The position numbers and the translations under genes were made by a program. Shown here piece by piece: positions 1 through 8,096 of a stretch of DNA of 12,699 bases. How positions within the stretch are numbered: the stretch's first letter is position 1; every line of letters starts with the position of its first letter. Source of the DNA: Leptolinea sp. UBA5366 (GTDB lineage Bacteria > Chloroflexota > Anaerolineae > Anaerolineales > Anaerolineaceae); NCBI GenBank assembly GCA_002407845.1, contig DHPK01000024.1, positions 29,060 through 41,758 of the forward strand, written 5' to 3'. The notes beneath the pieces are model-generated. The model worked only from the letters and a program-made list of their open reading frames with translations, had not been told where the DNA came from and ran no database searches.

Positions 1-175
1 CAAATTTGAGGTATCCAGCGGTGATTTCTTTTCGAACGGTCAGAAGAGGAATACCGCGGTAAGCCCGATAAATTGCAAATAACAGAACAAACAGAAAAGA
101 AGCGATGAAAGATTCGACAACTTCTTCCACATGCTTAGAAAAAGATTTTGCAGTTTTTTGGCTGTCTTTTTCCAT
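1..175 (-). CDS. N-terminal part of an unrecognised membrane protein (cut by window edge)
   Basis: The reverse strand reads open from an ATG at 175 to the window edge, giving 58 residues that begin MEKDSQKTAKSFSKHVEE. A short, charged, hydrophilic N-terminus is followed at about residues 22-40 by a hydrophobic stretch (SFIASFLFVLLFAIY) that looks like a signal anchor or first transmembrane helix, and then by a basic segment (RAYRG, TVRKE). A GGAG stands 3 bases before the ATG, which is rather close. The frame stays open upstream, so a farther GTG or TTG start is possible. The gene is separated from the glycosyltransferase gene above it by about 330 bases and probably has its own promoter. The family cannot be named from this fragment. 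Confidence 0.6.
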   Translation of the reverse strand, partial: MEKDSQKTAKSFSKHVEEVVESFIASFLFVLLFAIYRAYRGIPLLTVRKEITAGYLKF

Positions 176-202
176 GATCTCCAATTTCAATCCATTGATC
201 CC

Positions 203-215
203 TTGGGTGACCCAA
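203..215. promoter_or_regulatory. 13-base perfect palindrome upstream of the left-edge gene
   Basis: TTGGGT-G-ACCCAA is an exact inverted repeat with 6-base arms around one central base. It lies 28 bases upstream of the chosen ATG at 175, where a repressor site or the base of a leader hairpin could act. If the gene starts farther upstream the element would be inside the coding region. The function is inferred from position only. Confidence 0.3.
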
Positions 216-315
216 AACACGATAAACGTACATAAGTCGGGTTCTCTTCTTTATTCTAATCCAAACCCTTTTTCAGACCACTTCAGCCTTGTCCCTCGGT
301 TATCCTCTAGTTCTT

Positions 316-335
316 ACCTATTTCCGGAAACTGGT
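316..335. promoter_or_regulatory. 20-base imperfect palindrome, candidate operator
   Basis: A perfect 10-base core, TTTCCGGAAA (321-330), is flanked at two mismatched positions by ACC and GGT, so 16 of 20 positions are symmetrical. It lies in the gene-free stretch upstream of the left-edge gene. A T-run on the plus strand at 346-352 is ten bases away from the stem, too far for a normal terminator, so a protein-binding site is the more natural reading. Confidence 0.3.
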
Positions 336-439
336 CAGAAAAACATTTTTTTACAATTAAGGAGTAGAATCTAATTTCTTTCACTTTCGCTTTGACGGAT
401 TGTAAAAAATACATTCGAAGAATTAAGGCGCATGCATTC

Positions 440-474
440 CTCTGCATCATTCGCGGATTGCAGCCGAATCAGAG
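440..474 (-). other. Possible stem-loop downstream of the glycosyltransferase operon
   Basis: On the minus strand CTCTG pairs with CAGAG. Directly inside, ATTCG pairs with CGAAT, with a four-base bulge on one side and an 11-base loop. It lies about 35 bases past the stop of the last glycosyltransferase gene. There is no U-run after it, so it is not an intrinsic terminator. It could mark the 3' end of the transcript or be chance. Confidence 0.25.
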
Positions 475-507
475 CAGAATAAAATATTGAAATTTTTCAG
501 GAAAGTA

Positions 508-1719
508 TTAGCCGCCGGTGAGCTGATCATAAAAAACTTCTATTCTGGTCTGAACAATTCCGGCATCCGCCCGTTCTTGAATCAAGGTACGGTTGTAAAC
601 TGCAGCCTCGCGGCGCAGCACATCATTCAACAAAGCGCTGATCACTGCAGATGCCAGCTGCTCGGGTTGATCCGGGTCTACCAGCAGCCCATTTACTCCG
701 GGTGTGATCCATTCCCGGATCGACTCGATGTCACCTGCAATTGGGAAACAGCCGCAGGTCATCGCCTCCAAAAGCGAATTGGGCGTGCCGTCATGCTCGC
801 TGACGCTGACTGACAGGTCAGCTCTGCGGAACAATGCCCACAGATGTTCCTGCGGGATTGTCGGCAGCAGCAAGGCAAAACGTTGAATTTGCAGCGATTC
901 AACCCAGGCTTCGGCTTCCGGCTGTCCTGCCATTGAACAGCACAGGAAAAGTGTGTTCGGAAATTGGCGCAGAATCAGCGGGATGCTCTGAAAAAAAGTG
1001 TCGTTCCGCACGCTGCCGGGGCGAAATCCGCGGGGATTGATCACAATGTTCCAACCCGCCGGAATCCAGTCCAGCGTCGGCTGCAGTTTTTCGGACGTCA
1101 GCCGTACATGCGTAAAATCAATCCCGCCGCTCCCCGGAACAATCAGCGTCGGTTTTTCGGGGCTGAACCCTGAATTGATGCCCAGGCGGATATCCCTAGC
1201 AGCGTCAGCCGCCAGCCCGGACATTTGCTTGAGCGTCTTGACCGTCAGACGGCGCATTAAACCCGATCCGCGGGCGTGAAGCGTCAGATCGTTGCCCCAA
1301 ATTGAGACAGCGGTTGGGATAGAACCTTTATAGTAAGAAAGCGCCATGCCTTCATAAGGGATTCGCAGGGCATGAATCAGATCAGGGTTTGTATCGGCAA
1401 TGATCCGGTTCAATTTTCTGCCCGTTGACGAGAGGGACAAAGGACCAAAAACATAGCGAAACTGCATAAAATATGCGCGGAAACGCCGAATCAGCGATTT
1501 GCTCAAGCCGCCGCGCTGATTTCCTTTCGCCAATCCCGCAGTTGCGGAGCCGGAAAACCCTGAAAAAGCAACCGGCAGAAAGAAAAAATCGTCACATTCT
1601 TCCGGGATCTGACAATCATAGCTGGAAACCAGCACAATCTGATGTCCAAGCTGTTTCAGGCTTTTCAACCAGTTTTTTGTAATCGGGCTGCGTCCATCCG
1701 CAAGGATCATGACCTTCAT
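508..1719 (-). CDS. GT4-family glycosyltransferase (DGTPxSLLEAM type)
   Basis: This 403-residue protein has the two-lobed GT-B plan. It starts MKVMILADGRSPITKNW, a typical first Rossmann strand with a DGRS turn. The second lobe contains GWNIVINPRGFRPG (222-235). The nucleotide-sugar signature is SEHDGTPNSLLEAMTCGCFPI (307-327), with D310 and E318 at the two acidic positions of the family's EX7E motif. D310 replaces the more common first Glu, a variant I associate with the DGTP-type GT4 enzymes. There is no signal peptide or membrane helix, so it should act at the cytoplasmic face. Its ATG overlaps the stop of the preceding glycosyltransferase gene by 4 bases (ATGA), implying coupled translation. 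It is the last gene of the run. The donor, acceptor and pathway cannot be read from sequence; cell-surface glycan synthesis is the likely role. Confidence 0.88.
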   Translation of the reverse strand: MKVMILADGRSPITKNWLKSLKQLGHQIVLVSSYDCQIPEECDDFFFLPVAFSGFSGSATAGLAKGNQRGGLSKSLIRRFRAYFMQFRYVFGPLSLSSTGRKLNRIIADTNPDLIHALRIPYEGMALSYYKGSIPTAVSIWGNDLTLHARGSGLMRRLTVKTLKQMSGLAADAARDIRLGINSGFSPEKPTLIVPGSGGIDFTHVRLTSEKLQPTLDWIPAGWNIVINPRGFRPGSVRNDTFFQSIPLILRQFPNTLFLCCSMAGQPEAEAWVESLQIQRFALLLPTIPQEHLWALFRRADLSVSVSEHDGTPNSLLEAMTCGCFPIAGDIESIREWITPGVNGLLVDPDQPEQLASAVISALLNDVLRREAAVYNRTLIQERADAGIVQTRIEVFYDQLTGG

Positions 1720-2816
1720 TCTCTCGCCCGTTTCCCAGTTTTCTTCGCAAAACGAGCTGCATCCAGAGCCTGAACAAAAACGTCAGCCATCGCTTCAAGA
1801 TTGATCTCATTTCGCACAATCTCAAACGACGCCTTTCCCATCTCCCGCAGCCGCACCGGATCAGACAGAAGCAGGCTCATTGCATCAATCAGATCCTGCC
1901 GGTTACCGGGCGAAACCATGATTCCATTGCCTGGTCGAATCAGATCCTGCTGCGTGCCGTCCGCCTCAGCTGCGATCACCGGCAGACCGTAGGACATCGC
2001 CTGCTGCAGCGCCAAACCGCCAGTGCCCGGCAGCACGAAAAGATCAGCGCTCCTGAATTTTTCCGCGAGCGTTTCACCATACAGAGCGCCCCAGAAAACA
2101 GCTGCGGGGTAACAGGTCTGTGCATATTGAATCAGCCGCTCCCGATCCGGTCCATCCCCGACAATCCACAGCAAAGGCTGGATCGCAGGATCAAGCGCAG
2201 CGCAAGCCTCAAGCAGTAAATCTACGCGTTTGCGTTCCTGCAGCCTGCCGGCGAACATCACAATCGGCTTGTCCGAAAAATGGTTGGAGCGGGCAGGCAG
2301 CTGGCTTTCGAGCGGCCGGCGCGTGACTGCATTTTTGGCGATGAATATTCGCTGTTCAGGAATGCCAGCCGCACGATAACTTTCAGCGCCGGTCTGGCTG
2401 TATGTGATCAGTGTGTCAAACTTCTGAAGAAAGCTCCGCTTGTACCAATTGATTGAAGCACCGGTTCCAAGTCCCCAGCCAACCAACGGACGGCCGCGCT
2501 GTTGCATCCATCGCAATGCCTGCCATGTCAGCGGGTAGCGCAGGTTTGCTTCGACAATCAAGGCTTCCGGATCCCACTCCCGCAGCCAGGCAGTAATCTT
2601 GCGCTGAAAGCACAAATAAGACTTCCCATGCATCAAGTGCAGGTTATCTGCGGGATAGATCTTTGCGATCGCTGGGCGAACCGATGTGTCGATCATCTCT
2701 TCTGGTCGCGGGCTGCCGGCAAAAATCGACAGCTGACCGTCAAATCGCTCCGCTAACAGATCAAAAAAGGGAACGCGATACCCTGCCAGAACCCGCTGGA
2801 TCAGCCCGATTCTCAT
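1716..2816 (-). CDS. GT4-family glycosyltransferase (PGxGGL type, EX7E glutamates absent)
   Basis: This 366-residue GT-B glycosyltransferase has an N-lobe from residue 1 (MRIGLIQRVLAGYRVPFFDLL) and a C-lobe opening at IVMFAGRLQERKRVDLLLEA (185-204), where GRLxxRKRVD is the usual donor-side loop. WIVGDGP (217-223) is a further GT4 hallmark. The sugar-nucleotide motif reads VLPGTGGLALQQAMSYGLPVI (261-281). The two positions normally held by Glu in EX7E are G264 and Q272. PG..GL forms of this motif occur in some GT4 subfamilies, so the protein need not be inactive. It has no membrane helix. The start overlaps the sbcC stop by 4 bases (ATGA), and its own stop overlaps the next glycosyltransferase in the same way. 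An AGGTG lies about 11 bases before the ATG. The substrate is unknown. Confidence 0.87.
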   Translation of the reverse strand: MRIGLIQRVLAGYRVPFFDLLAERFDGQLSIFAGSPRPEEMIDTSVRPAIAKIYPADNLHLMHGKSYLCFQRKITAWLREWDPEALIVEANLRYPLTWQALRWMQQRGRPLVGWGLGTGASINWYKRSFLQKFDTLITYSQTGAESYRAAGIPEQRIFIAKNAVTRRPLESQLPARSNHFSDKPIVMFAGRLQERKRVDLLLEACAALDPAIQPLLWIVGDGPDRERLIQYAQTCYPAAVFWGALYGETLAEKFRSADLFVLPGTGGLALQQAMSYGLPVIAAEADGTQQDLIRPGNGIMVSPGNRQDLIDAMSLLLSDPVRLREMGKASFEIVRNEINLEAMADVFVQALDAARFAKKTGKRARE

Positions 2817-5383
2817 GGCAGCACTTTCACCTGGGATCCGTCCAGCGTCTTTTCAACTTTGATTCTGGAAGGGAAAATGTCCTTTAACTCATCAAGGTGC
2901 GTGATCACCAGAATTTTTTCGTAATCGTCCTGGACTGCTGTAATAGCCTCGATCAGCCGCTGGCGTCCTTCGGCATCCTGACTGCCGAATCCCTCATCAA
3001 TGACCAGCATCTGCAGCCGGGAGCCCGCTCGGCGTGTCAGAATCCGGGAGAGTGCCAGCCGGATTGCAAAATTGACCCGGAAGGCTTCCCCGCCCGAGAA
3101 CATCTCATATTCCCGTGTGCCGGTCTCATCGCTGATAAAAATCGCAAGCGTTTCTTTCTTGTCCTCGCGCGATTTATCCTTGTAATCTTCCTGAGTCGCA
3201 AAGCGCACAGACATGCGCTCTTCCGTCAATCTGCCGAGAATCGTGTTAGCGTGTTCCTGAATTTCAGGCAAAGCCTGTTCAATCAGCACCGCCGGAATGC
3301 CATTCTTAGAAAAAGCTTGCTCAAGGTAACGCAGGCGAGAAATGTTCAGATTAACTTTTTCAATTTCCGCACCAGTTTCCTTTCGCTGGCTTTTAAGCGT
3401 GTCCAAAACGGCAACTTGCTGTTTTGCAGCTCCGTAATCCAAACGGATGCGGTTGGATTCCGCTTGCACCACGTCATAAGCCTGCTTGGCAAGCCGCGCA
3501 TCCGGCAGCGTCGTGGTCAGGTTCTCGAGTTCAGCCTGCAGCTGATCCGCCTGAGCGTTGAGCTGCTCCAAATCGCGCATCCCTTGTTCAATTCGCAGTT
3601 CAAGTTCGGCAGTTTCTCGCTGAATCGGCTGCAGCGCTGCCTTGGCCCGCTGGACTTCCTGCCATTTTTGTTCGCTGTCAGCCAGCGCTTCTTCCTGCTG
3701 TTTTAGCTTTGCATGCATGTCCTGATCATACGCAAGTGCTGTTTGCTCAGTCTGCAGCGCTGCCAGTTGTTTTTGTTCCGATTCCGCATATCGTTTTTCT
3801 TGAAGCGCGGTCTCCAGTCCCTTGAGCCGTTCAGCAATTTCTACCCGGCGCGGTTCACCGGCTTCAATCGTTTGCAGCTCTGCAGTAATTGGGGCAAGCC
3901 TGCGTGTCAGCTCAAGTGTCTGAGTCTCGGCTCGCTGCAAATTGATATTCTTTTCTTCAAGCGCGCTCTTTTCCTGCTTGAGCCGTTCAACTTCCTCTGT
4001 ATTGTGCCGAAACTGATCGCCGAGCGACTTGCCTTCCGCGTTCATATCGTCAAGATAAGCGTGCGTGTGCACTTCATCCAACTCCTGACCACAAAATGGA
4101 CAAGGAGCTGCAATTTCAGCCTGTTCAAGCTGAACAATCCGACCCTTAATTTCGGTCATCCGCTCCTTGAGATGTTTATTTTCGCTGCCCTTCTCAAGCA
4201 ATGCGTCTGAAACACGCTTTACCGCAGCATTTAGCTCCTCTTTTACATCCAGGATCTGCTGCAGCTGATCGAGTTTCTGCTGTAATTGTGTTTGTTCATG
4301 CTGAAGGTTAGAGATATTCAAGCATGCGGATTCCAGTCGCTTCTGTTCCTGCAGCAGCGACTGACGTTCTGACTCCAGCCGTGTTTGTGCCTGACCAATC
4401 AAGCCGGTCAGCTCATTGATCTGCACTGCCAGTTTGAAGTTTTTCGACGCTTTTTCGTTGGATTGGGCTAATTCAGTGCGGATTCGAAGCAATTCCTGAT
4501 ATTTTTTTTCGATCTTATCCGTCTCATCGAGCAGCTGCTCCAGCCCTTCGGCTTCCAATTTTCGCTCACTCAATCGTTTCTGCTCGGATTCAAGCTGCCG
4601 TCCGCTTCTGGAAAGATTCTCCTTGAGGGTCTGAAAGGCAGCGTTTCGGGCATCCAGCAGCGTCTCAGCAGCTTTCGCATTCTGCCAATCCTGCTGTTTT
4701 TGATTCAGCGATTGGATGACAGTTTCGAGCCTTTCCTCAAGCTCTTTCAACGTCTGCAATCGCTCCGGTTCCTGCGCCAGCTCGCGTTCTAATTCATCCC
4801 GCCGTGCCTCAAGAAACACCATCCGGCTTGTCTGCTCTCTTCTTTTTTCGGCAGCCGCCTTTTGATAGCTTTCCCAGACATCCAGTTCCAAAATATTACT
4901 CAGAATCTGCTTGCGGTTGGATGCGTTCTGGCTGGTGAATTGATCTGCTTTTCCCTGCAGAAAAAAAGAGGCGTTGATGAAAGTTTCATAATCCAAATGC
5001 AGCAGGTCAACGATATATTTATTAGTCAGCCGCACAGTTTTTTCAGAAAGCGGTTTCCAATAAGCATCGTCCGCTTGCCAGACCAGCAAATCAGCGGTGG
5101 ACGTTTTCCCCTTTTCTTTTCCTCGCACGACGCGATAGGTGTTCGATTCGTATTCAAAATCAAAAACCACTTCAGCTTTATCAACCGATTGAGAATCATT
5201 GATCAGCGCATCGTCATTTTTCCGCGCCTCGCCGAACAGCGCCCATGTCATTGCGTCCAGCAATGCAGATTTTCCAGCTCCATTCGATCCGGAAATACAA
5301 GCGACCCGAATTTGAGTAAAATCAATCGTGGTTCGCTTGCGATAGGATAGAAATCCTTCAATCTGCAGCTGAATTGGAATCAT
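2813..5383 (-). CDS. sbcC: SbcC, Rad50-like ATPase subunit of the SbcCD nuclease
   Basis: SbcC powers the SbcCD (Rad50-Mre11-like) complex, which holds DNA ends and lets SbcD cut hairpins and protein-blocked ends. Of its 856 residues, the N-terminal half-ATPase begins IQLQIEGFLSYRKRTTIDF and has Walker A GSNGAGKS (32-39). Long coiled coil, rich in Glu, Gln, Lys and Leu, fills about 170-425 and 435-690. At its apex is a zinc hook, PCPFCG, with C428 and C431. The C-terminal half has the ABC signature FSGGEAFRVNFAIRLALSR (762-780), Walker B LQMLVIDEGFGSQD (790-803) and the His switch ITHLDE (827-832). It is complete, and shorter than E. coli SbcC (about 1050 residues), closer to the compact Rad50-like forms. 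A GGA about 6 bases before the ATG serves as a modest ribosome site. It lies 23 bases after the CNNM gene, which separates it from sbcD. Confidence 0.96.
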   Translation of the reverse strand: MIPIQLQIEGFLSYRKRTTIDFTQIRVACISGSNGAGKSALLDAMTWALFGEARKNDDALINDSQSVDKAEVVFDFEYESNTYRVVRGKEKGKTSTADLLVWQADDAYWKPLSEKTVRLTNKYIVDLLHLDYETFINASFFLQGKADQFTSQNASNRKQILSNILELDVWESYQKAAAEKRREQTSRMVFLEARRDELERELAQEPERLQTLKELEERLETVIQSLNQKQQDWQNAKAAETLLDARNAAFQTLKENLSRSGRQLESEQKRLSERKLEAEGLEQLLDETDKIEKKYQELLRIRTELAQSNEKASKNFKLAVQINELTGLIGQAQTRLESERQSLLQEQKRLESACLNISNLQHEQTQLQQKLDQLQQILDVKEELNAAVKRVSDALLEKGSENKHLKERMTEIKGRIVQLEQAEIAAPCPFCGQELDEVHTHAYLDDMNAEGKSLGDQFRHNTEEVERLKQEKSALEEKNINLQRAETQTLELTRRLAPITAELQTIEAGEPRRVEIAERLKGLETALQEKRYAESEQKQLAALQTEQTALAYDQDMHAKLKQQEEALADSEQKWQEVQRAKAALQPIQRETAELELRIEQGMRDLEQLNAQADQLQAELENLTTTLPDARLAKQAYDVVQAESNRIRLDYGAAKQQVAVLDTLKSQRKETGAEIEKVNLNISRLRYLEQAFSKNGIPAVLIEQALPEIQEHANTILGRLTEERMSVRFATQEDYKDKSREDKKETLAIFISDETGTREYEMFSGGEAFRVNFAIRLALSRILTRRAGSRLQMLVIDEGFGSQDAEGRQRLIEAITAVQDDYEKILVITHLDELKDIFPSRIKVEKTLDGSQVKVLP

Positions 5384-5406
5384 TTCGATCCGTTTCCTGT
5401 TTTAGA

Positions 5407-6750
5407 TCAATCCGCTTGCGCTGAATCGGGGTCGGTTCCGTCAGCTTCATCTGAATTGATTTTTGAAACCAGCACTTTATCAATCCGGCGGCTATCCATA
5501 TCGACGATTTCAAAGCGGAATCCATCCGCCTCAAAGAGGTCGCCCGATTTCGGAATAAAGCCAAAATGGCTCAACATAAACCCCGCCAGCGTCTGGAATC
5601 CAACGCGCGACTCATCTTCCAGTTCTTTAATTCCCAGCTCATCTTTGAACTCGTCAATGCCCATCTGCCCATCGACCAGCCAGGAGCCGTCCGCGCGCAC
5701 AACCAATTCAGGATCGAATGAACTGTTTGAACCCGGCACATCGCCAACCAGTTCTTCGAGGATGTCCACCAGCGTTACCATTCCGGAAAATCCGCCATAT
5801 TCATCCAGGATAATCGCAATCTGTTTCCCGGACTCGCGCAAATCGTCCAACACAGACAATGCCGGTTTGCTTTCGGGAATAAACAGCGGTGATTCAGATA
5901 GCTCTTCCAGATCGATCGTCTTTCCCTGAATAAAAGCGTTCAGGATCGCCTTTGCAGAAACGATGCCGACAACGTTATCCGTTGATCCGCGCACTAGCGG
6001 GAAATACGCATCGTCATATTCCATGATTTCATTCAAGTTTTCTTCAACCGGCTCTTCAAGATCAATCCAGCACAGTTCGGTGCGCGGTGTCATCATGCTG
6101 TCAACAGTTTTGTCGCTCATCCGGAAAACGCTTTCGACGATTTCCTGCTCTGTCTCCTCAAAAACGCCGACCATCTTGCCCTGTTCGATCATCACTTTCA
6201 CTTCATCTTCTGAAATTGGGGCTTCTTCATTTTCTTTTATGCCCAAGAATTTGACCACGATCTTGGTTGACCAGCTCAGGAAATTAACCAACGGCTTCGT
6301 GATTTTTGAAATGAACTGCATCACGCCTGCCATCTGCATTGAAATCTTTTCCGGATAATTGATCGCTAGATGTTTTGGAGCCAGTTCTCCAATCACCAGA
6401 CTGAAATAGGTGATCACAATTGAGACCAACAGCAGCGCCAGCGTATCGGCTGCCGGTGCCAAAAAAGGAATTTTTCGCAGCTGGTCAGCAACTGGTCCGG
6501 AAAAAAAGGAGGCTCCGAAAGCACCGGTAATGACTCCGACCAGCGAAATGACAATCTGGATGGTCGAGAAAAAATCATTCTGGTTATCATACAGTTCAAG
6601 CGCTTTCTTCGCTTTTTTATTGCCCTTTTCCATCTCGCTCTGCAGACGCGCCCGCCTGACAGAAACGACTGCCATTTCAGTCATCGAGAAGACCCCGTTG
6701 ATCAGGATCAAAAGGATAAGCATCAACAATCCATTTAAGCTATTTGACAT
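5407..6750 (-). CDS. CNNM/HlyC-CorC family membrane protein with CBS pair (transport/efflux)
   Basis: This 447-residue protein has the standard order of the family often called hemolysin-like or CorC/CNNM. A DUF21 membrane domain covers about residues 1-175, with hydrophobic segments near 6-26, 63-88, 104-125 and 142-162 and the conserved GELAPKHLA (121-129). A CBS pair follows: the first around 214-275 with MMTPRTE (219-225), the second around 284-340 with DEYGGFSGMVTLVDILEELVGD (316-337). A CorC_HlyC domain (about 345-430) ends it. Family members are linked to Mg2+ or other divalent-cation export and resistance; true haemolysis is doubtful. A GGA lies about 7 bases before the ATG. The unusual feature is location: it sits between sbcD (32 bases away) and sbcC (23 bases away), same strand, no visible terminator, so it should be co-transcribed with them. 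Confidence 0.93.
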   Translation of the reverse strand: MSNSLNGLLMLILLILINGVFSMTEMAVVSVRRARLQSEMEKGNKKAKKALELYDNQNDFFSTIQIVISLVGVITGAFGASFFSGPVADQLRKIPFLAPAADTLALLLVSIVITYFSLVIGELAPKHLAINYPEKISMQMAGVMQFISKITKPLVNFLSWSTKIVVKFLGIKENEEAPISEDEVKVMIEQGKMVGVFEETEQEIVESVFRMSDKTVDSMMTPRTELCWIDLEEPVEENLNEIMEYDDAYFPLVRGSTDNVVGIVSAKAILNAFIQGKTIDLEELSESPLFIPESKPALSVLDDLRESGKQIAIILDEYGGFSGMVTLVDILEELVGDVPGSNSSFDPELVVRADGSWLVDGQMGIDEFKDELGIKELEDESRVGFQTLAGFMLSHFGFIPKSGDLFEADGFRFEIVDMDSRRIDKVLVSKINSDEADGTDPDSAQAD

Positions 6751-6782
6751 AGTTTTCCAATCTCAAAATAATTAACCAAAAT

Positions 6783-8096
6783 TTAGACCAGTCCGTCAGT
6801 GTTGGCGTTTTCGACTTGCTTCATAACTTCCGCTGCAGTCTCAAGCAGACCCGGCAGCGCACTTGATTCATAATTCACCGATTCGCAATAGCGCTTGAGC
6901 AGCTCAATATGCGAAAGCGTGTTGATTGACGAGTCCACCCCTAATCGAATCCGCGGTGAAACGATCGGTTTCAGCACCAGATGAAACTCCAATGCGTCAG
7001 CAGCCGCTTTTCTGATCTCGCGTTCATCGAGAAAGCTCTGCCATTCCTGCGGAAAGTGAACGATCAACCGCGTGATCGAATCCTTTAACTGATCAGAATT
7101 TGGCAGCTGTGCCAGCACCAGCTCCTGCATTTGCTGCGGTTCACAGACCTGATAAGGCTTGTTTTTCCGATCCTGCTGTCCCAATCTATTAAAACTTTCC
7201 TGATCGATCAGAGCAATCTCTCGGCTGAAAAATTTTCGCCCTTCCATTTTTCGAAAACGATAGGACGCTGTTCCATTTTCCAGCGTTGCAATTACAAACC
7301 CTTTGTCGTCTTCAATTTCGCCTAAATTTACCCGTTCAATAGACCCCGGATAGATGACCGGCGGTTGATTTCCTTTATTTAAGTCCTGAAATTTATGAAT
7401 ATGCCCGAGCGCGGTATAAGTGATGCGCGGATCCTGCACCAGATTTTTAGACAGTGTGACTTCTGAACCAAGCGATACCATCTGCTGATTTGCCATCACC
7501 GCGCCGACAACCGGGTAATGCGCCAGCAGAATCAGCGGCAAATCTGGATGCATGAGCTTCAACGCATTTTCAATTTCTACTTCTATTTCATGCAGAATCT
7601 CTCGATTCAAATCTTCAACTTCTTTTCCTTGCGATTGAATCATAGCGACAAAACGCGCGCGCGCGATCCAAGGCACAGTGAGCACCTGCACCGGCACACC
7701 ATCCAACCTGTCAGGCGTCCACAGTTCGATCTTCCGGGCAAGATTCAAATAAGGCACCAGTAAAGTATCATATTCCTGCAAGGCACTGGCTTTGCCCATT
7801 GAATTGGATGAGTCATGGTTGCCGGCGATCATCAATGTTGGAATTTGGGCTGCGGCCAGCCGCATCATCCTCCGCCCCCACTCGCGCTGGAAGGTCGGTC
7901 CCGGCACAGAATCTCGATAAGCATCCCCTGCAAACAATACCAGATCAACCTTTTCATCGATTGCAGAATCAACAATCGTGTCGAGTGCTTTCAGAAAATC
8001 AAGCGTGCGGATGGACAAACCGCTTTTTGAATCACGCCTGCCGCCGGTTGCAATATCGATATGGGCATCGGCAAAATGCAGCACTTTCACGCTCAT
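6783..8096 (-). CDS. sbcD: SbcD, Mre11-like exonuclease subunit of SbcCD
   Basis: SbcD is the Mn2+-dependent nuclease partner of SbcC in processing hairpin and blocked DNA ends. The 437-residue protein shows the metallophosphoesterase motifs in order: HFADAHID (D10, H12), LVLFAGDAYRDS (G57, D58), IAGNHDSS (N93, H94, D95), LLAHYPV (H193) and LGHIH (H232, H234). All metal ligands are present. The remainder (about 260-437) is the capping and SbcC-binding region, which is poorly conserved. The ATG overlaps the stop of the C39-like gene by 4 bases (ATGA), and a strong GGAGG about 10 bases upstream, inside the preceding gene, supports this start. The usual direct sbcD-sbcC contact is broken by the CNNM gene. 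Confidence 0.95.
   Translation of the reverse strand: MSVKVLHFADAHIDIATGGRRDSKSGLSIRTLDFLKALDTIVDSAIDEKVDLVLFAGDAYRDSVPGPTFQREWGRRMMRLAAAQIPTLMIAGNHDSSNSMGKASALQEYDTLLVPYLNLARKIELWTPDRLDGVPVQVLTVPWIARARFVAMIQSQGKEVEDLNREILHEIEVEIENALKLMHPDLPLILLAHYPVVGAVMANQQMVSLGSEVTLSKNLVQDPRITYTALGHIHKFQDLNKGNQPPVIYPGSIERVNLGEIEDDKGFVIATLENGTASYRFRKMEGRKFFSREIALIDQESFNRLGQQDRKNKPYQVCEPQQMQELVLAQLPNSDQLKDSITRLIVHFPQEWQSFLDEREIRKAAADALEFHLVLKPIVSPRIRLGVDSSINTLSHIELLKRYCESVNYESSALPGLLETAAEVMKQVENANTDGLV

Larger units (their letters stand above)
176..507. other. Gene-free AT-rich intergenic region
   Basis: No convincing gene lies here on either strand. The only long plus-strand frame (105-374) overlaps the membrane-protein gene antisense and has no family resemblance. 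The region should hold the end of the long glycosyltransferase transcript and the promoter of the next gene. I see three dyads in it (203-215, 316-335, 440-474) but no clean stem with a U-run for termination and no strong -35/-10 pair. A TAGAAT on the minus strand near 255-260 is a possible -10 without a good -35. Confidence 0.5.

Noticed and set aside
105..374. Plus-strand 89-codon frame at the left end
   Set aside because: It overlaps the left-edge membrane gene antisense, has no ribosome site and its composition is not protein-like.
478..507. Terminator directly after the last glycosyltransferase
   Set aside because: TGAAA/TTTCA is a five-pair AT stem with a two-base loop and a mixed AT tail; too weak to call.
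2897..3706. A 269-codon open frame on the plus strand
   Set aside because: It lies wholly antisense to the C-terminal half of sbcC, has no family resemblance, and is explained by the codon bias of sbcC. The same applies to plus-strand frames at 3713-4210 and 4862-5350.
2813..5383. SMC-type chromosome protein instead of SbcC
   Set aside because: The CxxC zinc hook at the coiled-coil apex and the sbcD gene nearby identify Rad50/SbcC rather than SMC with its globular hinge.
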